This document shows positions 8,972-17,251 of a stretch of 48,477 bases of DNA, piece after piece; the stretch's first letter is position 1; every line of letters begins with the position of its first letter. The notes below the pieces were generated by a model that was not told where the DNA came from, searched no databases, and worked only from the letters and a program-made list of their open reading frames with translations. A program made the position numbers and the translations under genes. The stretch is from an uncultured Eubacteriales bacterium (GTDB taxonomy: Bacteria > Bacillota > Clostridia > Peptostreptococcales > Anaerovoracaceae): positions 1 through 48,477 of the forward strand of contig CACYPK010000021.1 of the NCBI GenBank assembly GCA_902776285.1. The letters are read 5' to 3'.

Positions 8972-9841
8972 TTAGAATGTTATCCCCAGAATGTCTATAA
9001 GAACGCCCCACGCTATGCCCAGGAGCAGCAGCGTGCCTATGACTTTCACGTTCTCTTTTGTCTTGTTGTTAGTTCTTACCAGGACCAGGATGCCCACTCC
9101 CGCTCCCACGAGCAGGCCTGACATCAGCTGTCCGCTTGTCAGCAGTCCTTCGAGGTACATCTCCGAGATGGCCACCGATGCCGCGCAGTTAGGTATGAGC
9201 CCTATGACCGCGATCGCCACCGTACCCGCTATAGGAGCGCCTGTCAGCAGCGATGCCAGCGCGTCCTTTCCTATGACCTCCATCATCAGGCTCAGGGCGA
9301 GCGATATCACGAAGATGAAGCCCGTTATCTTTAGAGTATGGATAAGAGCCGAATGAAGTATGCCGCCCTCTTCATCCTCACAGCCACAGTGTTCCCTTTC
9401 GCAAAGATCATGTATGTGCTTGGTCTCGGATCTGTGGTGGACTAGTCTTGCTATAAGATCGACAGCGATGCCGCTCACCAGAGCGATCACGAACTTTGCC
9501 GCCAGTATCCTGCCTATCGTGGAAGCTCCGGCCAGTGATGACAGAAATATCGGTATCATTTCATCCGATGTCGAGAGGAAGACCGCTATCAGCGTGCCCG
9601 CGGTGATGACGCCGCCCGAATAAAGGCTGGCAGCGGCCGCTGAGAATCCGCATTGCGGTATCAGTCCTATGCCGGCTCCCGCGACGTGGCTGAACTTTCC
9701 GATGCGCGACAAAAGCTCCACTGACTGCTCTTCCGTCTTTCTCTCCAGCCACTCCATAGCCACATATGTCAGAAAGAGGAAGGGTACCAGCGTGAGCGTG
9801 TCCTTTATCGTATCCAGTAATGCAACACTTATTACAGTCAT
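8972..9841 (-). CDS. Metal/arsenic-efflux-type permease (putative manganese transporter family)
   Basis: A polytopic membrane protein of about 289 aa with 8-10 hydrophobic segments. Two halves each carry a related motif, GLIPQCGFSAAAASLYSGG near residue 57 and GLIPNCAASVAISEMYLEG near residue 218, indicating internal duplication. Between them is a cytoplasmic loop rich in His, Cys and acids (HHRSETKHIHDLCEREHCGC) that looks metal-binding. These features match the family variously named arsenic efflux protein or putative manganese transporter; the substrate is not proven. The ATG at 9841 lacks a clear ribosome site, while TATAAT lies only about 7 bases upstream, so a leaderless transcript is possible. 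Confidence 0.75.
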   Translation of the reverse strand: MTVISVALLDTIKDTLTLVPFLFLTYVAMEWLERKTEEQSVELLSRIGKFSHVAGAGIGLIPQCGFSAAAASLYSGGVITAGTLIAVFLSTSDEMIPIFLSSLAGASTIGRILAAKFVIALVSGIAVDLIARLVHHRSETKHIHDLCEREHCGCEDEEGGILHSALIHTLKITGFIFVISLALSLMMEVIGKDALASLLTGAPIAGTVAIAVIGLIPNCAASVAISEMYLEGLLTSGQLMSGLLVGAGVGILVLVRTNNKTKENVKVIGTLLLLGIAWGVLIDILGITF

Positions 9842-9919
9842 GCACACATTATAATATAAGGCTCCGGCTTTTTGCGAGAAAAATGAGCCCGGAAGGATGC
9901 GTCAGCAGGCCTGCCGCGC

Positions 9920-9948
9920 TTGACAATTTGCATTCATTTTGATATATA
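9920..9948 (+). promoter_or_regulatory. Strong sigma-A-type promoter for the SPFH operon
   Basis: Perfect -35 TTGACA (9920-9925), 17-bp spacer and -10 TATATA (9943-9948). Expected transcription start near 9955, some 37 bases upstream of the ATG at 9992. The -10 and start region are covered by phased repeats. Confidence 0.8.
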
Positions 9949-9969
9949 AATGATATCATAATGATATCA
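9940..9969. repeat. Three helically phased TGATATCA-type repeats over the promoter
   Basis: TGATATAT (9940-9947), TGATATCA (9951-9958) and TGATATCA (9962-9969) start exactly 11 bp apart, so all lie on one DNA face. The exact copies are palindromes. They overlap the -10 and transcription start, the classic position of a repressor operator. The 57-aa ribbon-helix-helix protein encoded in this operon is an obvious candidate binder, as such proteins bind tandem short palindromes. The binder is inference. Confidence 0.6.
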
Positions 9970-9991
9970 ATCTCATAAGGAGGATATACAA

Positions 9992-11077
9992 ATGGCAGAC
10001 AAAGACAACAAGAACGTAGAATTCGAGACCGTTCCTGAGACTGCTGCTGCGGCCGATACCGGAAAGGCCGTGCCTGTAGAACAGAAGGTCATCAATCCGC
10101 CGAGCGGCATCGTCGCACTGATCATTCTGATCATTCTGTGCTTCATGGTGCCGGTCCTGTTCATCAGCGGCGCGACTGCGTGGAGCGGAGGCGGCATACG
10201 CATACTGCTCGCGCTTCTGCTCTGCATAGTGCTTCCTTTCCTCTTTGGAGGTCTTCGCAGCGTCAGGCCTAACGAGGCTCTCGTGCTCACCCTCTTCGGA
10301 AAGTACTACGGCACCATCATGAAGCCGGGATATTTCTTCGTGAATCCTTTCGCGAGATACAACAATCCGGCTTATGATTCGCAGGCGGTGACTGACCTTA
10401 CCGACACCTCGGCAACAGCCGGCAAGAGCGCCAAGACCAGCAAGACAGGCAACACCAGAGTCAAGAGGACTGTCTCCCTCAAGAGAGCAACTCTCGACAA
10501 CGGCACGCAGAAGGTCAACGACGCGCTCGGTAACCCTATCATCATCGGCGCCGTAGTTCTGTGGCACGTAGAGAACCCAACCAAGGCGGTCTTCAACGTA
10601 GAAAACTACACTGAGTTCCTTTCGATCCAGACCGACTCCACCATCCGTAACATGGCGAGGCTCTACCCGTACGATGTGTTCGATGACGGACTTGGCGAAG
10701 AGACTTCGGAAAAGACCGAGCAGACGCTCCGCGGCAGTTCACTTGAGATAGCGGACAAGATGAAAGTCGAGCTTCAGGAGAAGGTGGCGTTCGCGGGACT
10801 CGTGATCGAAGAAGTCCGTATCACCCATATCGCGTACGCAGAAGAGATCGCGGCTGCCATGCTGCAGAGACAGCAGGCTTCGGCAATAATTGCGGCGCGC
10901 GCAAAGATCGTTGACGGCGCGGTCAGCATGGTCAAGATGGCCATCGACAAGCTTAGCGATGACGGCATAGTAGATCTCGATGAGGAACGCAAGGCTCAGA
11001 TGGTATCCAACCTGCTCGTCGTGCTCTGCGGCAACAAGGACGCGCAGCCGATAGTCAACAGCGGATCGATTTACTAA
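9992..11077 (+). CDS. SPFH/Band 7 domain membrane protein
   Basis: A 361-aa stomatin/flotillin-like protein. After an acidic, Ala/Thr-rich N-terminus, two hydrophobic segments (about residues 36-60 and 65-85) form a hairpin or pair of TM helices. The SPFH domain follows (RPNEALVLTLFGKYYGTIMKPGYFFVNPF onward) to about residue 290 and ends in a helical region with the typical AEEIAAAMLQRQQASAIIAARAKIVDGAV segment. A low-complexity Thr/Lys/Ser insert (about residues 137-155) interrupts the domain. AAGGAGG precedes the ATG. It is first in an operon with a ribbon-helix-helix protein and a GH25 protein; similar SPFH-plus-RHH pairs are known, where the small protein probably acts with this one. Confidence 0.88.
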   Translation: MADKDNKNVEFETVPETAAAADTGKAVPVEQKVINPPSGIVALIILIILCFMVPVLFISGATAWSGGGIRILLALLLCIVLPFLFGGLRSVRPNEALVLTLFGKYYGTIMKPGYFFVNPFARYNNPAYDSQAVTDLTDTSATAGKSAKTSKTGNTRVKRTVSLKRATLDNGTQKVNDALGNPIIIGAVVLWHVENPTKAVFNVENYTEFLSIQTDSTIRNMARLYPYDVFDDGLGEETSEKTEQTLRGSSLEIADKMKVELQEKVAFAGLVIEEVRITHIAYAEEIAAAMLQRQQASAIIAARAKIVDGAVSMVKMAIDKLSDDGIVDLDEERKAQMVSNLLVVLCGNKDAQPIVNSGSIY

Positions 11078-11092
11078 TATGAGAGGAAAACC

Positions 11093-11266
11093 ATGCCCGG
11101 CAAACCCAAGAAAGATGAAAAGGATGCGAAGCGCAAGCAGATAATCCTTCGCCTTCCCGAATCACTGTGGACCGAGATAGCAAGGTGGGCCGAGGACGAC
11201 TTCAGGTCGATCAATGGTCAGATAGAATATCTTCTCACACAGAGCGTAAAGGAGCACAGAAAATGA
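11093..11266 (+). CDS. 57-aa Arc-like ribbon-helix-helix protein
   Basis: A small protein, MPGKPKKDEK..., in which the beta strand KQIILRLPESLWTEIARWAE and the following helices FRSINGQIEYLLTQSV match the Arc/MetJ ribbon-helix-helix DNA-binding fold. It has AGAGGAAAA upstream and ends in an ATGA overlap with the GH25 gene, so it is translationally coupled. It may be an autoregulator binding the phased repeats at 9940-9969, or a partner of the SPFH protein. Confidence 0.85.
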   Translation: MPGKPKKDEKDAKRKQIILRLPESLWTEIARWAEDDFRSINGQIEYLLTQSVKEHRK

Positions 11267-12534
11267 GTGAAGGCAAACACGATGTAAAAACACACGCGAA
11301 AGCGGAGGAGGCGCCAAAGAAGAAGAGGCGCAGCCCGCTGAAGATACTGCTCGCTCTGATACTCCTGCTGGCAGCGGCTGTCGCGGGCTCAGTGTATTAC
11401 ATATACAAGACGGCTGAGGATTCGCTCGAGCTCAAGTTCAAAGAAGACAAGCCGGCCGTCGAATTCGGCGGCGATTACAAGGCCCTGGACTACGTTCAGG
11501 AGTGGACCGGCGATGTATCGGCGTCAGCGGCTTCTCTCGACACGGGCAGTCTCGGCGAAAAGACCATAACCTATACGGTCTCACAGCCTATACTCAGAGG
11601 TCTGTTCACACCGTCAAAGGAGTTCACGCTCAGCTATACGGTCATCGATACAGTCGCTCCTCTGATGCTTTGGAGCGGTGACGGTGTGGTTGTGGAGCGC
11701 GGCACGGAGTTTGATATTAAGAACGTGACCGGCTACGGTGACAACGCCGACCCTGCGCCGGAGATCAAGTACGACGGCAAGATCGACATGAACGAGAACG
11801 GCGAGTACCCTCTCCATGTCACGGTCACGGACGCTTCGGGCAATTCAACCGACTGGGACATGACCGTAGAAGTCGCCGATACCCTGCCTGTTTACGAGGA
11901 TGATTCTCCGCGAACTCCTTTTGGAGACTTCGTCACAGGATACAGCGGCGACGGCAGGACGTTCGGGATAGACGTATCAGCATGGCAGGACGAGATCGAC
12001 TTTGAGGCCGTCCGCAAGGCCGGCTGCGAGTTCGTCATAATCAGGATAGGCTATTCTGAGAACGGCAAGGTCACCGTCGACAAGAGGTTCGATGAGAATT
12101 ACAAAAAAGCAAAGGCAGCGGGACTCAAGGTAGGCGTCTATCTCTTCACCTATGACAAGACCGAGGAAGAGATCCGCTCATCCGCCGCGTGGGTCATCGA
12201 TAAGCTCGGAGGCGACAAACTCGACCTGCCTGTAGCCTTCGACTGGGAGGACTTCGGACAGTTCCAGACATACAACATGAGTTTTGCCGATCTCAACAAG
12301 CTCTATGACGTATTCTCTGAGGAACTCTCAAAGAACGGATACGACTGCATGCTCTACGGCAGCTTGAATTATCTGGAGAAGGTCTGGGATGACACCGACA
12401 TCAGACCGGTATGGCTCGCCCACTACACTGACAAGACAGACTACAAGGGACCTTACATTCTGTGGCAGGCAAGCGCCACCGGCAACATCGACGGCATAGA
12501 CGGCGACGTTGACATGGACATACTGTACCACTAG
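11263..12534 (+). CDS. Membrane-anchored GH25 lysozyme-like protein with Ig-like domain
   Basis: A 423-aa peptidoglycan hydrolase-like protein. The ATG at 11263 overlaps the preceding stop (ATGA). A Lys-rich cytoplasmic tail is followed by one TM helix (about residues 25-47). Residues about 60-205 look like one or two Ig-like domains (DUF5011-like: TITYTV..., DTVAPLML, NVTGYGDNADP...VTDASGNST). The C-terminal GH25 domain (about 215-423) has the family opening FGIDVSAWQ, the acidic pair AFDWED expected for catalysis, and a closing WQASATGNIDGIDGDVDMD. It probably cleaves cell-wall muramic linkages outside the membrane. Confidence 0.88.
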   Translation: MSEGKHDVKTHAKAEEAPKKKRRSPLKILLALILLLAAAVAGSVYYIYKTAEDSLELKFKEDKPAVEFGGDYKALDYVQEWTGDVSASAASLDTGSLGEKTITYTVSQPILRGLFTPSKEFTLSYTVIDTVAPLMLWSGDGVVVERGTEFDIKNVTGYGDNADPAPEIKYDGKIDMNENGEYPLHVTVTDASGNSTDWDMTVEVADTLPVYEDDSPRTPFGDFVTGYSGDGRTFGIDVSAWQDEIDFEAVRKAGCEFVIIRIGYSENGKVTVDKRFDENYKKAKAAGLKVGVYLFTYDKTEEEIRSSAAWVIDKLGGDKLDLPVAFDWEDFGQFQTYNMSFADLNKLYDVFSEELSKNGYDCMLYGSLNYLEKVWDDTDIRPVWLAHYTDKTDYKGPYILWQASATGNIDGIDGDVDMDILYH

Positions 12535-12546
12535 AATGCCAACAAA

Positions 12547-12576
12547 AAAACTCCGGGGATCGATCCCCGGAGTTTT
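12547..12576. terminator. Bidirectional intrinsic terminator
   Basis: A perfect palindrome, AAAACTCCGGGGAT and its complement ATCCCCGGAGTTTT, lies between the convergent GH25 gene and the substrate-binding lipoprotein gene. Confidence 0.9.
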
Positions 12577-12585
12577 GTATTGCGG

Positions 12586-13713
12586 TCAGTCTCCGTTGTC
12601 TTCGCTATATGCTATATTGTTTTTCGCGTACTGTCCCTGCATCTTTTCATAGAACTTAGGGTTATCGCTGCCGTATTTCTCCTGGCACTCGTCCAGAGCC
12701 TCTTTGTAAAGCTCCGTGTTGATATGATCATCGATGTTTATCTTCTCTGCCGACACGCTGAGCAGTCCCAGCTTGTCCATGTAATTCCAGGCTCTGCGGA
12801 CAGCGCTCTTCATCGGATCCACGTTTATGTCGCAGTGCGGATTGTCCATATATGCCCTGATATACTCTTCGCTCTGACCGGTCTCCTCGACCATCAGCGC
12901 GACAGTTTCGTCATGATGACTGTCATAATACGCAAGCGCCCTGATCCACGCTCTGAGCAGAGCTTTGACCGTTTCAGGATTCTCATTGACCCACTCCGTA
13001 TTCGCGACTACACGGCAGCATGAATACTCCGGCAGCACATCACTAGCGTATGTGCAGACCTTCAGTTCCGGGTCGGTATTTACCGCGTTGTTAAGGTGCG
13101 TTCCGACAAGGGCATAATCAGCCTTTCCGGTCTTGACAACTTCTATGCGTTCTTCCTGATTGGCTGTTTCATACCACTTGATCTGTTTGATCGGATCATA
13201 GCCCTTGTCGAGCAAAGGCCCGGTGATGCAGTACAGGTTAGGCTCAAAGGCTACTTTCTTTCCTATAAGGCTTTCTATGCCTTTCCACTCAGTATCCTCT
13301 TTAGCGAAGATCGGCATACAGCCGGTCAGAAGGTATCCCCCGAATATGGTCAGATCCTGTCCGGAGGCAATGCGCTCAAGCGGCAGATTCGTGCCTGAAT
13401 TCGAAGCGATGTCGATCGTTCCTTTTTCTATGCCCTCAAACACTTCCTGATCCGTATCGACTTTTACATACTGCACCTTTATCCCCTCTTCTTCGAGATA
13501 GCCCTGATCGTCTGCTATAACGTTAAGGACATGTCCGTTAGGGTAGAACGCCAGCTTTATGACCGAGACTTCCTTTTCACCCGCATCCGCAGGGCTGTCT
13601 TCAGAAGCGCCGCTGCACGCAGTCATCAGCATCACAAGAGTGACGGCCATAATAAGGGCAAGCGACCTGATCAGAGGCTTTTTTCTTTTTTCACTTTCGA
13701 AATGGTTCTTCAT
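12586..13713 (-). CDS. NMT1/THI5-type ABC substrate-binding lipoprotein
   Basis: A 375-aa extracytoplasmic binding protein of the NitT/TauT/thiamine-precursor class. The ATG at 13713 has GGAGTG upstream and lies four bases after the stop of the MscS-like gene, so the two are co-transcribed. Signal peptide with lipobox LMTAC (Cys about 32). The mature part starts with KLAFYPNGHVLNVIADDQGYLEEEGIKV, typical of the SsuA/THI5 fold, and has DIASNSGTNLPLERIASGQDLTIFGGY in lobe one. No ABC permease or ATPase is nearby, so it is an orphan that may deliver a ligand to the upstream channel/sensor. Confidence 0.88.
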   Translation of the reverse strand: MKNHFESEKRKKPLIRSLALIMAVTLVMLMTACSGASEDSPADAGEKEVSVIKLAFYPNGHVLNVIADDQGYLEEEGIKVQYVKVDTDQEVFEGIEKGTIDIASNSGTNLPLERIASGQDLTIFGGYLLTGCMPIFAKEDTEWKGIESLIGKKVAFEPNLYCITGPLLDKGYDPIKQIKWYETANQEERIEVVKTGKADYALVGTHLNNAVNTDPELKVCTYASDVLPEYSCCRVVANTEWVNENPETVKALLRAWIRALAYYDSHHDETVALMVEETGQSEEYIRAYMDNPHCDINVDPMKSAVRRAWNYMDKLGLLSVSAEKINIDDHINTELYKEALDECQEKYGSDNPKFYEKMQGQYAKNNIAYSEDNGD

Positions 13714-13717
13714 ATCA

Positions 13718-16700
13718 TCACTCCAGTATGCTGTCTTTCTTGTTTTTCTTTTTCTTTTCCTTGAGCTCCTCGTCAAAAGTCTTCTTCTCTTCTTTTTTGT
13801 CGAGTTTGTCGAGCGTGGATATAGTGACGTTAGGGAACGGAACGTTTATGCCGTTGTCATAGAATATCTGAAGAACTCCCTTGTTGAGGTAGCGCCTTAC
13901 ACTCAGTATATCCCGCTCATTGCAGTTGCACGCGACAACCAGCTCTACACCGCTGTCCTTGAGGGTCTGTACACCTAAGTACATCGGTCCGCCGGTAATG
14001 AGCTTGTTGGCAGCGCCCAGCTTAGGCAGTTCTCTGTTGAGCACCTCATCCACATAATTGAGATCCTGTCCGTACTCTATGTCGATATAGGTCATCGCCC
14101 ACGACGCTTCCTGAGTCATGTTCAGGACGCCGGATATCTCGCTGTTGTTATAGATTTTTATGTTGCCGTCGACTCCGAGGATCTTTGTGGTACGCAGGCC
14201 GATATCCATGACCGTGCCCCTGTACTCGCCTATCGTGACGATGTCGCCCACGCGGAACTCACCCTCAAACACTATGAAGATTCCCGCGATGATGTCTTTT
14301 ATCAGACTCTGGGCTCCAAGACCTACGATCAGTGACAGTATTCCCGCACTGGCGAGAAGTCTCGTCGATTCGATGCCCAGCAGATACAAGCAGTAGAACA
14401 GCGCCACCAGCGCGCCGCCGTATTTAACCACGGAGATCAGCAGGTGCCCGATGGTCTCCCCTCTCGCTCCCAGCAAGGCCGTCGAGACCCTTACAGGTAT
14501 GCGGAAGAGCTCGACAGCAATAGCTATCGTCATAAGGACAAGGGCGCACATGGTCCACGCGAATATGTTGGAGCCTCTGTCCCAGGAGCCGCTCAGGATA
14601 TAGTGAACAATGGAGTTCTCCCCAAAGAACCTGTCAGCTCCGGACGCGATAATAAAGATGTATAACACCATCACGAGGGCTATACCGCCTATCATCGTTC
14701 CCAGCTTCTGCTCAGGATTCTTTTCTTTCCATGTGATCCTGCGGTTATCCCACCTCGCGGCAGCCTTGACCGTCGAAGCGCTTTTGCCGGACGGCAGGAC
14801 AATATTGAATATTGCGGAATTCAGTCCCCTCTTTTCCTGTTCCTCGCTCATGACTTCGTAAAGTCTCTCTTCTTCCTTGTTGGTGAGCGTCACCGTTCCG
14901 GTAAGGAAGAGTATGAGCAGGAAGCAGGCCAGAGCCGTGATCAATGCTATGATCCCGCGGGCTTTGTACATAATGCTTGTAGGGACAGCCGTGCCTATGA
15001 AATATCCGTCCGCGTACCTGAAGCATGAGAAGTACTTGACACCGGATATCGTAGCGAAACCGTAGTAATCTTCTCCTGAGAATGCCTTATCTGATACTCC
15101 CAGTTCTTTTGCCGTCTGACCTATACTTACCTCAACAGGCGCGTATACGCATTTATGATCTTCGCTGTCATCGAACATTGCTATGAAACCGCCGGTCAGC
15201 ATATTCGTAGACAGTATGGTAGCTACATCCGTAGACTCGAGAAGCCTGGCTGATGTATCGTCGTCAAGACCTATCTGCACCATGGCCCTGTGTTTCGTCA
15301 CTTCATCGCTTTCTCCGGAGCGTTCATATTCAAAGCTCGACACATACTCAGTATTGCCGACGGCGTTCTTCCTTGTGTAGTAATTGAACGCTACTCCGAT
15401 AAACTGTGTAGCCTCGCCCAGATCGTTAGTCATCGCCTCCTGCACGTAACTGTCCTTCTTACCGTCCAGTATCTGCAGGAACGGGTACGACTGTGCTTCC
15501 TCGTCCTGGCTTACCGTGAAGTACCAGTTCGGAGTATTTGTGCCTATCGTATGTCCGTTTTGGTCAAACACATAGATCGAATCTATGTCATTGGCCTCAC
15601 AGAGTTCCTGAAGCTTTGCGGACTCAGCGACCGATCTGAGACGGTTGCCTTCGTCATCCGTCACGAACTGCTTATTCCCGTTCTTGTCATAATAATTATG
15701 ATAAAACTCGGTCTCCTCGTTGAGCATCGACGGATCTTCCTCGATCAGGAAGGATATCAGTCTGGCTTTGGAAAGGAACCTGCTGTTATAGTAGTTTTGT
15801 ATAACTTCCCGGTTTTTGAGGCTCTCCTCATATCTACCGGATATCTCATCCAGCGCTACGTTGGACCTCTCTATGCCCTCAGAGATCTCAAGCAGCGTCT
15901 GCGAATAGAAGGATATCCCGTACATCACGACGACGCCCGCTATCAGCAGCGGGAACACCTTCTTGAAGATCGACCTGTCAAAGATGACCGGATTTTCAGA
16001 ATGCGGATTGAGTATCTGCCTTTCCGTCTGCACCTCGCGGCGCACAAAGTCGTTTCTTACGACCACGGCATACGCGAGGCATACCAGCATTATAAGTATG
16101 AATCCCAGTATCGACCAGAATATCGCGCCAATATTGTTTTTATATACTTCTCTGGTCTGCGCAACGGCGGATATCACGGTATGGTCGCCGTAATCCTTGG
16201 ATACACAAAAGAATTTGACGCCCTTTATAGTCTCGAAGCCGGAATATCCGTCAGCGAGAGCTGCTTCAGACAATCCGCAGCTCAGCGCGCTCTGTCCGGT
16301 CAGGACCTCCTCACCGTTCTTATAGTACAGGAACGTTCCGTCATCTTTGTTGACCGCGAAAACGAAGCCTTTGTTTCCTACAGGCACACGGTCCAGCACA
16401 ACGGATACATCCTTAAGCGATGCCATCTGAACATCAAGTACGGAAGCATCCGTACCAAGCACGATATAATACGTGTTTCCGTTATATTTGTATGGAGTGG
16501 AATAGAAATAGTATGTGCCGTATTGATTCTTGACCGTCACCGGAGTGACATTCCCGTCCTTGTCTACAGTCCCATCCAGAAGATCATTTACGTTTTCCTG
16601 TGTCATGTATGCTCTGGCTGCCGGGTTCACTCCGTAGAACGACGGCTCCGGAGACAGCACTATCCTGCCGTCTGCGGACATCAGGAACAGATACTGCACA

Positions 16701-17095
16701 CCTGAGCGTTCCACCATGTCAGCAAATACAGCCGATCGTTCCGTATTGTCAGCATCGGCCAGCGAGTTGAAAAGGCCGCTCGAAAACAGCCTTTCCATGT
16801 CACCGAGTACGTCCTGATTGCTGTCATGGAATATCGCGGAAAGTTCGCTCGCGTCCTTGTCGTTTTTTTCAAGTGACACGATCGCCTCATCAAGAGCGAG
16901 CCGGCAAGTCTCTTCCTGCTTGCTGATGGCTGTCTGCGCCTGCATCTGCCGCAAGAAAACACCGATAAACACCGCGCCTATGATCACCAGCAGAAAATTG
17001 AGCAGAACCTTTGTAAAGAAGTACCGGTTTGCTTTTTTGCGGGTTTCCTCATCCACGATTATCTTGTTCTCTTCTATCCTTTTTTCTTCTTCCAT
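13718..17095 (-). CDS. Giant MscS-family mechanosensitive channel with two extracytoplasmic sensor regions
   Basis: A 1125-aa membrane protein; the ATG at 17095 has AGGGGAG upstream. Order: acidic N-tail; TM near 28-48; extracytoplasmic region about 49-335 with Cache-like features (VERSGVQYLFLMSADGRIVLSP, YYFYSTPYKYNGNTYYIVLGTD); TM pair near 343-415; a second extracytoplasmic region about 416-735; a TM; a cytoplasmic linker; several more TMs; and at about 900-1090 an MscS core with the pore-helix sequence ILSLIVGLGAQSLIKDIIAGIFIVFEGEFRVGDIV and the beta domain. Typical MscS is about 290 aa. The arrangement suggests ligand-gated rather than purely tension-gated opening. The C-terminus is Lys/Glu-rich. 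Confidence 0.88.
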   Translation of the reverse strand: MEEEKRIEENKIIVDEETRKKANRYFFTKVLLNFLLVIIGAVFIGVFLRQMQAQTAISKQEETCRLALDEAIVSLEKNDKDASELSAIFHDSNQDVLGDMERLFSSGLFNSLADADNTERSAVFADMVERSGVQYLFLMSADGRIVLSPEPSFYGVNPAARAYMTQENVNDLLDGTVDKDGNVTPVTVKNQYGTYYFYSTPYKYNGNTYYIVLGTDASVLDVQMASLKDVSVVLDRVPVGNKGFVFAVNKDDGTFLYYKNGEEVLTGQSALSCGLSEAALADGYSGFETIKGVKFFCVSKDYGDHTVISAVAQTREVYKNNIGAIFWSILGFILIMLVCLAYAVVVRNDFVRREVQTERQILNPHSENPVIFDRSIFKKVFPLLIAGVVVMYGISFYSQTLLEISEGIERSNVALDEISGRYEESLKNREVIQNYYNSRFLSKARLISFLIEEDPSMLNEETEFYHNYYDKNGNKQFVTDDEGNRLRSVAESAKLQELCEANDIDSIYVFDQNGHTIGTNTPNWYFTVSQDEEAQSYPFLQILDGKKDSYVQEAMTNDLGEATQFIGVAFNYYTRKNAVGNTEYVSSFEYERSGESDEVTKHRAMVQIGLDDDTSARLLESTDVATILSTNMLTGGFIAMFDDSEDHKCVYAPVEVSIGQTAKELGVSDKAFSGEDYYGFATISGVKYFSCFRYADGYFIGTAVPTSIMYKARGIIALITALACFLLILFLTGTVTLTNKEEERLYEVMSEEQEKRGLNSAIFNIVLPSGKSASTVKAAARWDNRRITWKEKNPEQKLGTMIGGIALVMVLYIFIIASGADRFFGENSIVHYILSGSWDRGSNIFAWTMCALVLMTIAIAVELFRIPVRVSTALLGARGETIGHLLISVVKYGGALVALFYCLYLLGIESTRLLASAGILSLIVGLGAQSLIKDIIAGIFIVFEGEFRVGDIVTIGEYRGTVMDIGLRTTKILGVDGNIKIYNNSEISGVLNMTQEASWAMTYIDIEYGQDLNYVDEVLNRELPKLGAANKLITGGPMYLGVQTLKDSGVELVVACNCNERDILSVRRYLNKGVLQIFYDNGINVPFPNVTISTLDKLDKKEEKKTFDEELKEKKKKNKKDSILE

Positions 17096-17141
17096 ATGCG
17101 ATTCTCCCCTAATACTATCGCACACATTATTATTCAGAGTC

Positions 17142-17170
17142 AGTTTAGCAGACGGCATGTGTCAAGACAA
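17142..17170 (-). promoter_or_regulatory. Probable promoter for the MscS-SBP operon
   Basis: On the minus strand -35 TTGTCT (17170-17165), 17-bp spacer, -10 TAAACT (17147-17142). It lies about 50 bp upstream of the ATG at 17095. An overlapping TTGACA has no -10 at usual spacing. Confidence 0.5.
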
Positions 17171-17202
17171 GGCAAAACACAAGGTATGAATGGATTATAA
17201 GA

Positions 17203-17227
17203 AAAACGCCTCGCATTGAGGCGTTTT
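17203..17227 (-). terminator. Intrinsic terminator after the symporter gene
   Basis: AAAACGCCTC pairs with GAGGCGTTTT around a five-base loop, directly past the stop of the gene ending at 17252 and followed by T residues on the minus strand. Confidence 0.8.
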
Positions 17228-17251
17228 CGATCATCCGGTTTTTTAATTTGT

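Noticed and set aside
9011..9011. Upstream ATG as start of the zinc-ribbon gene
   Set aside because: It lies 40 bases inside the permease gene without a ribosome site; the GTG at 8969 directly after the permease stop is more plausible, though not proven.
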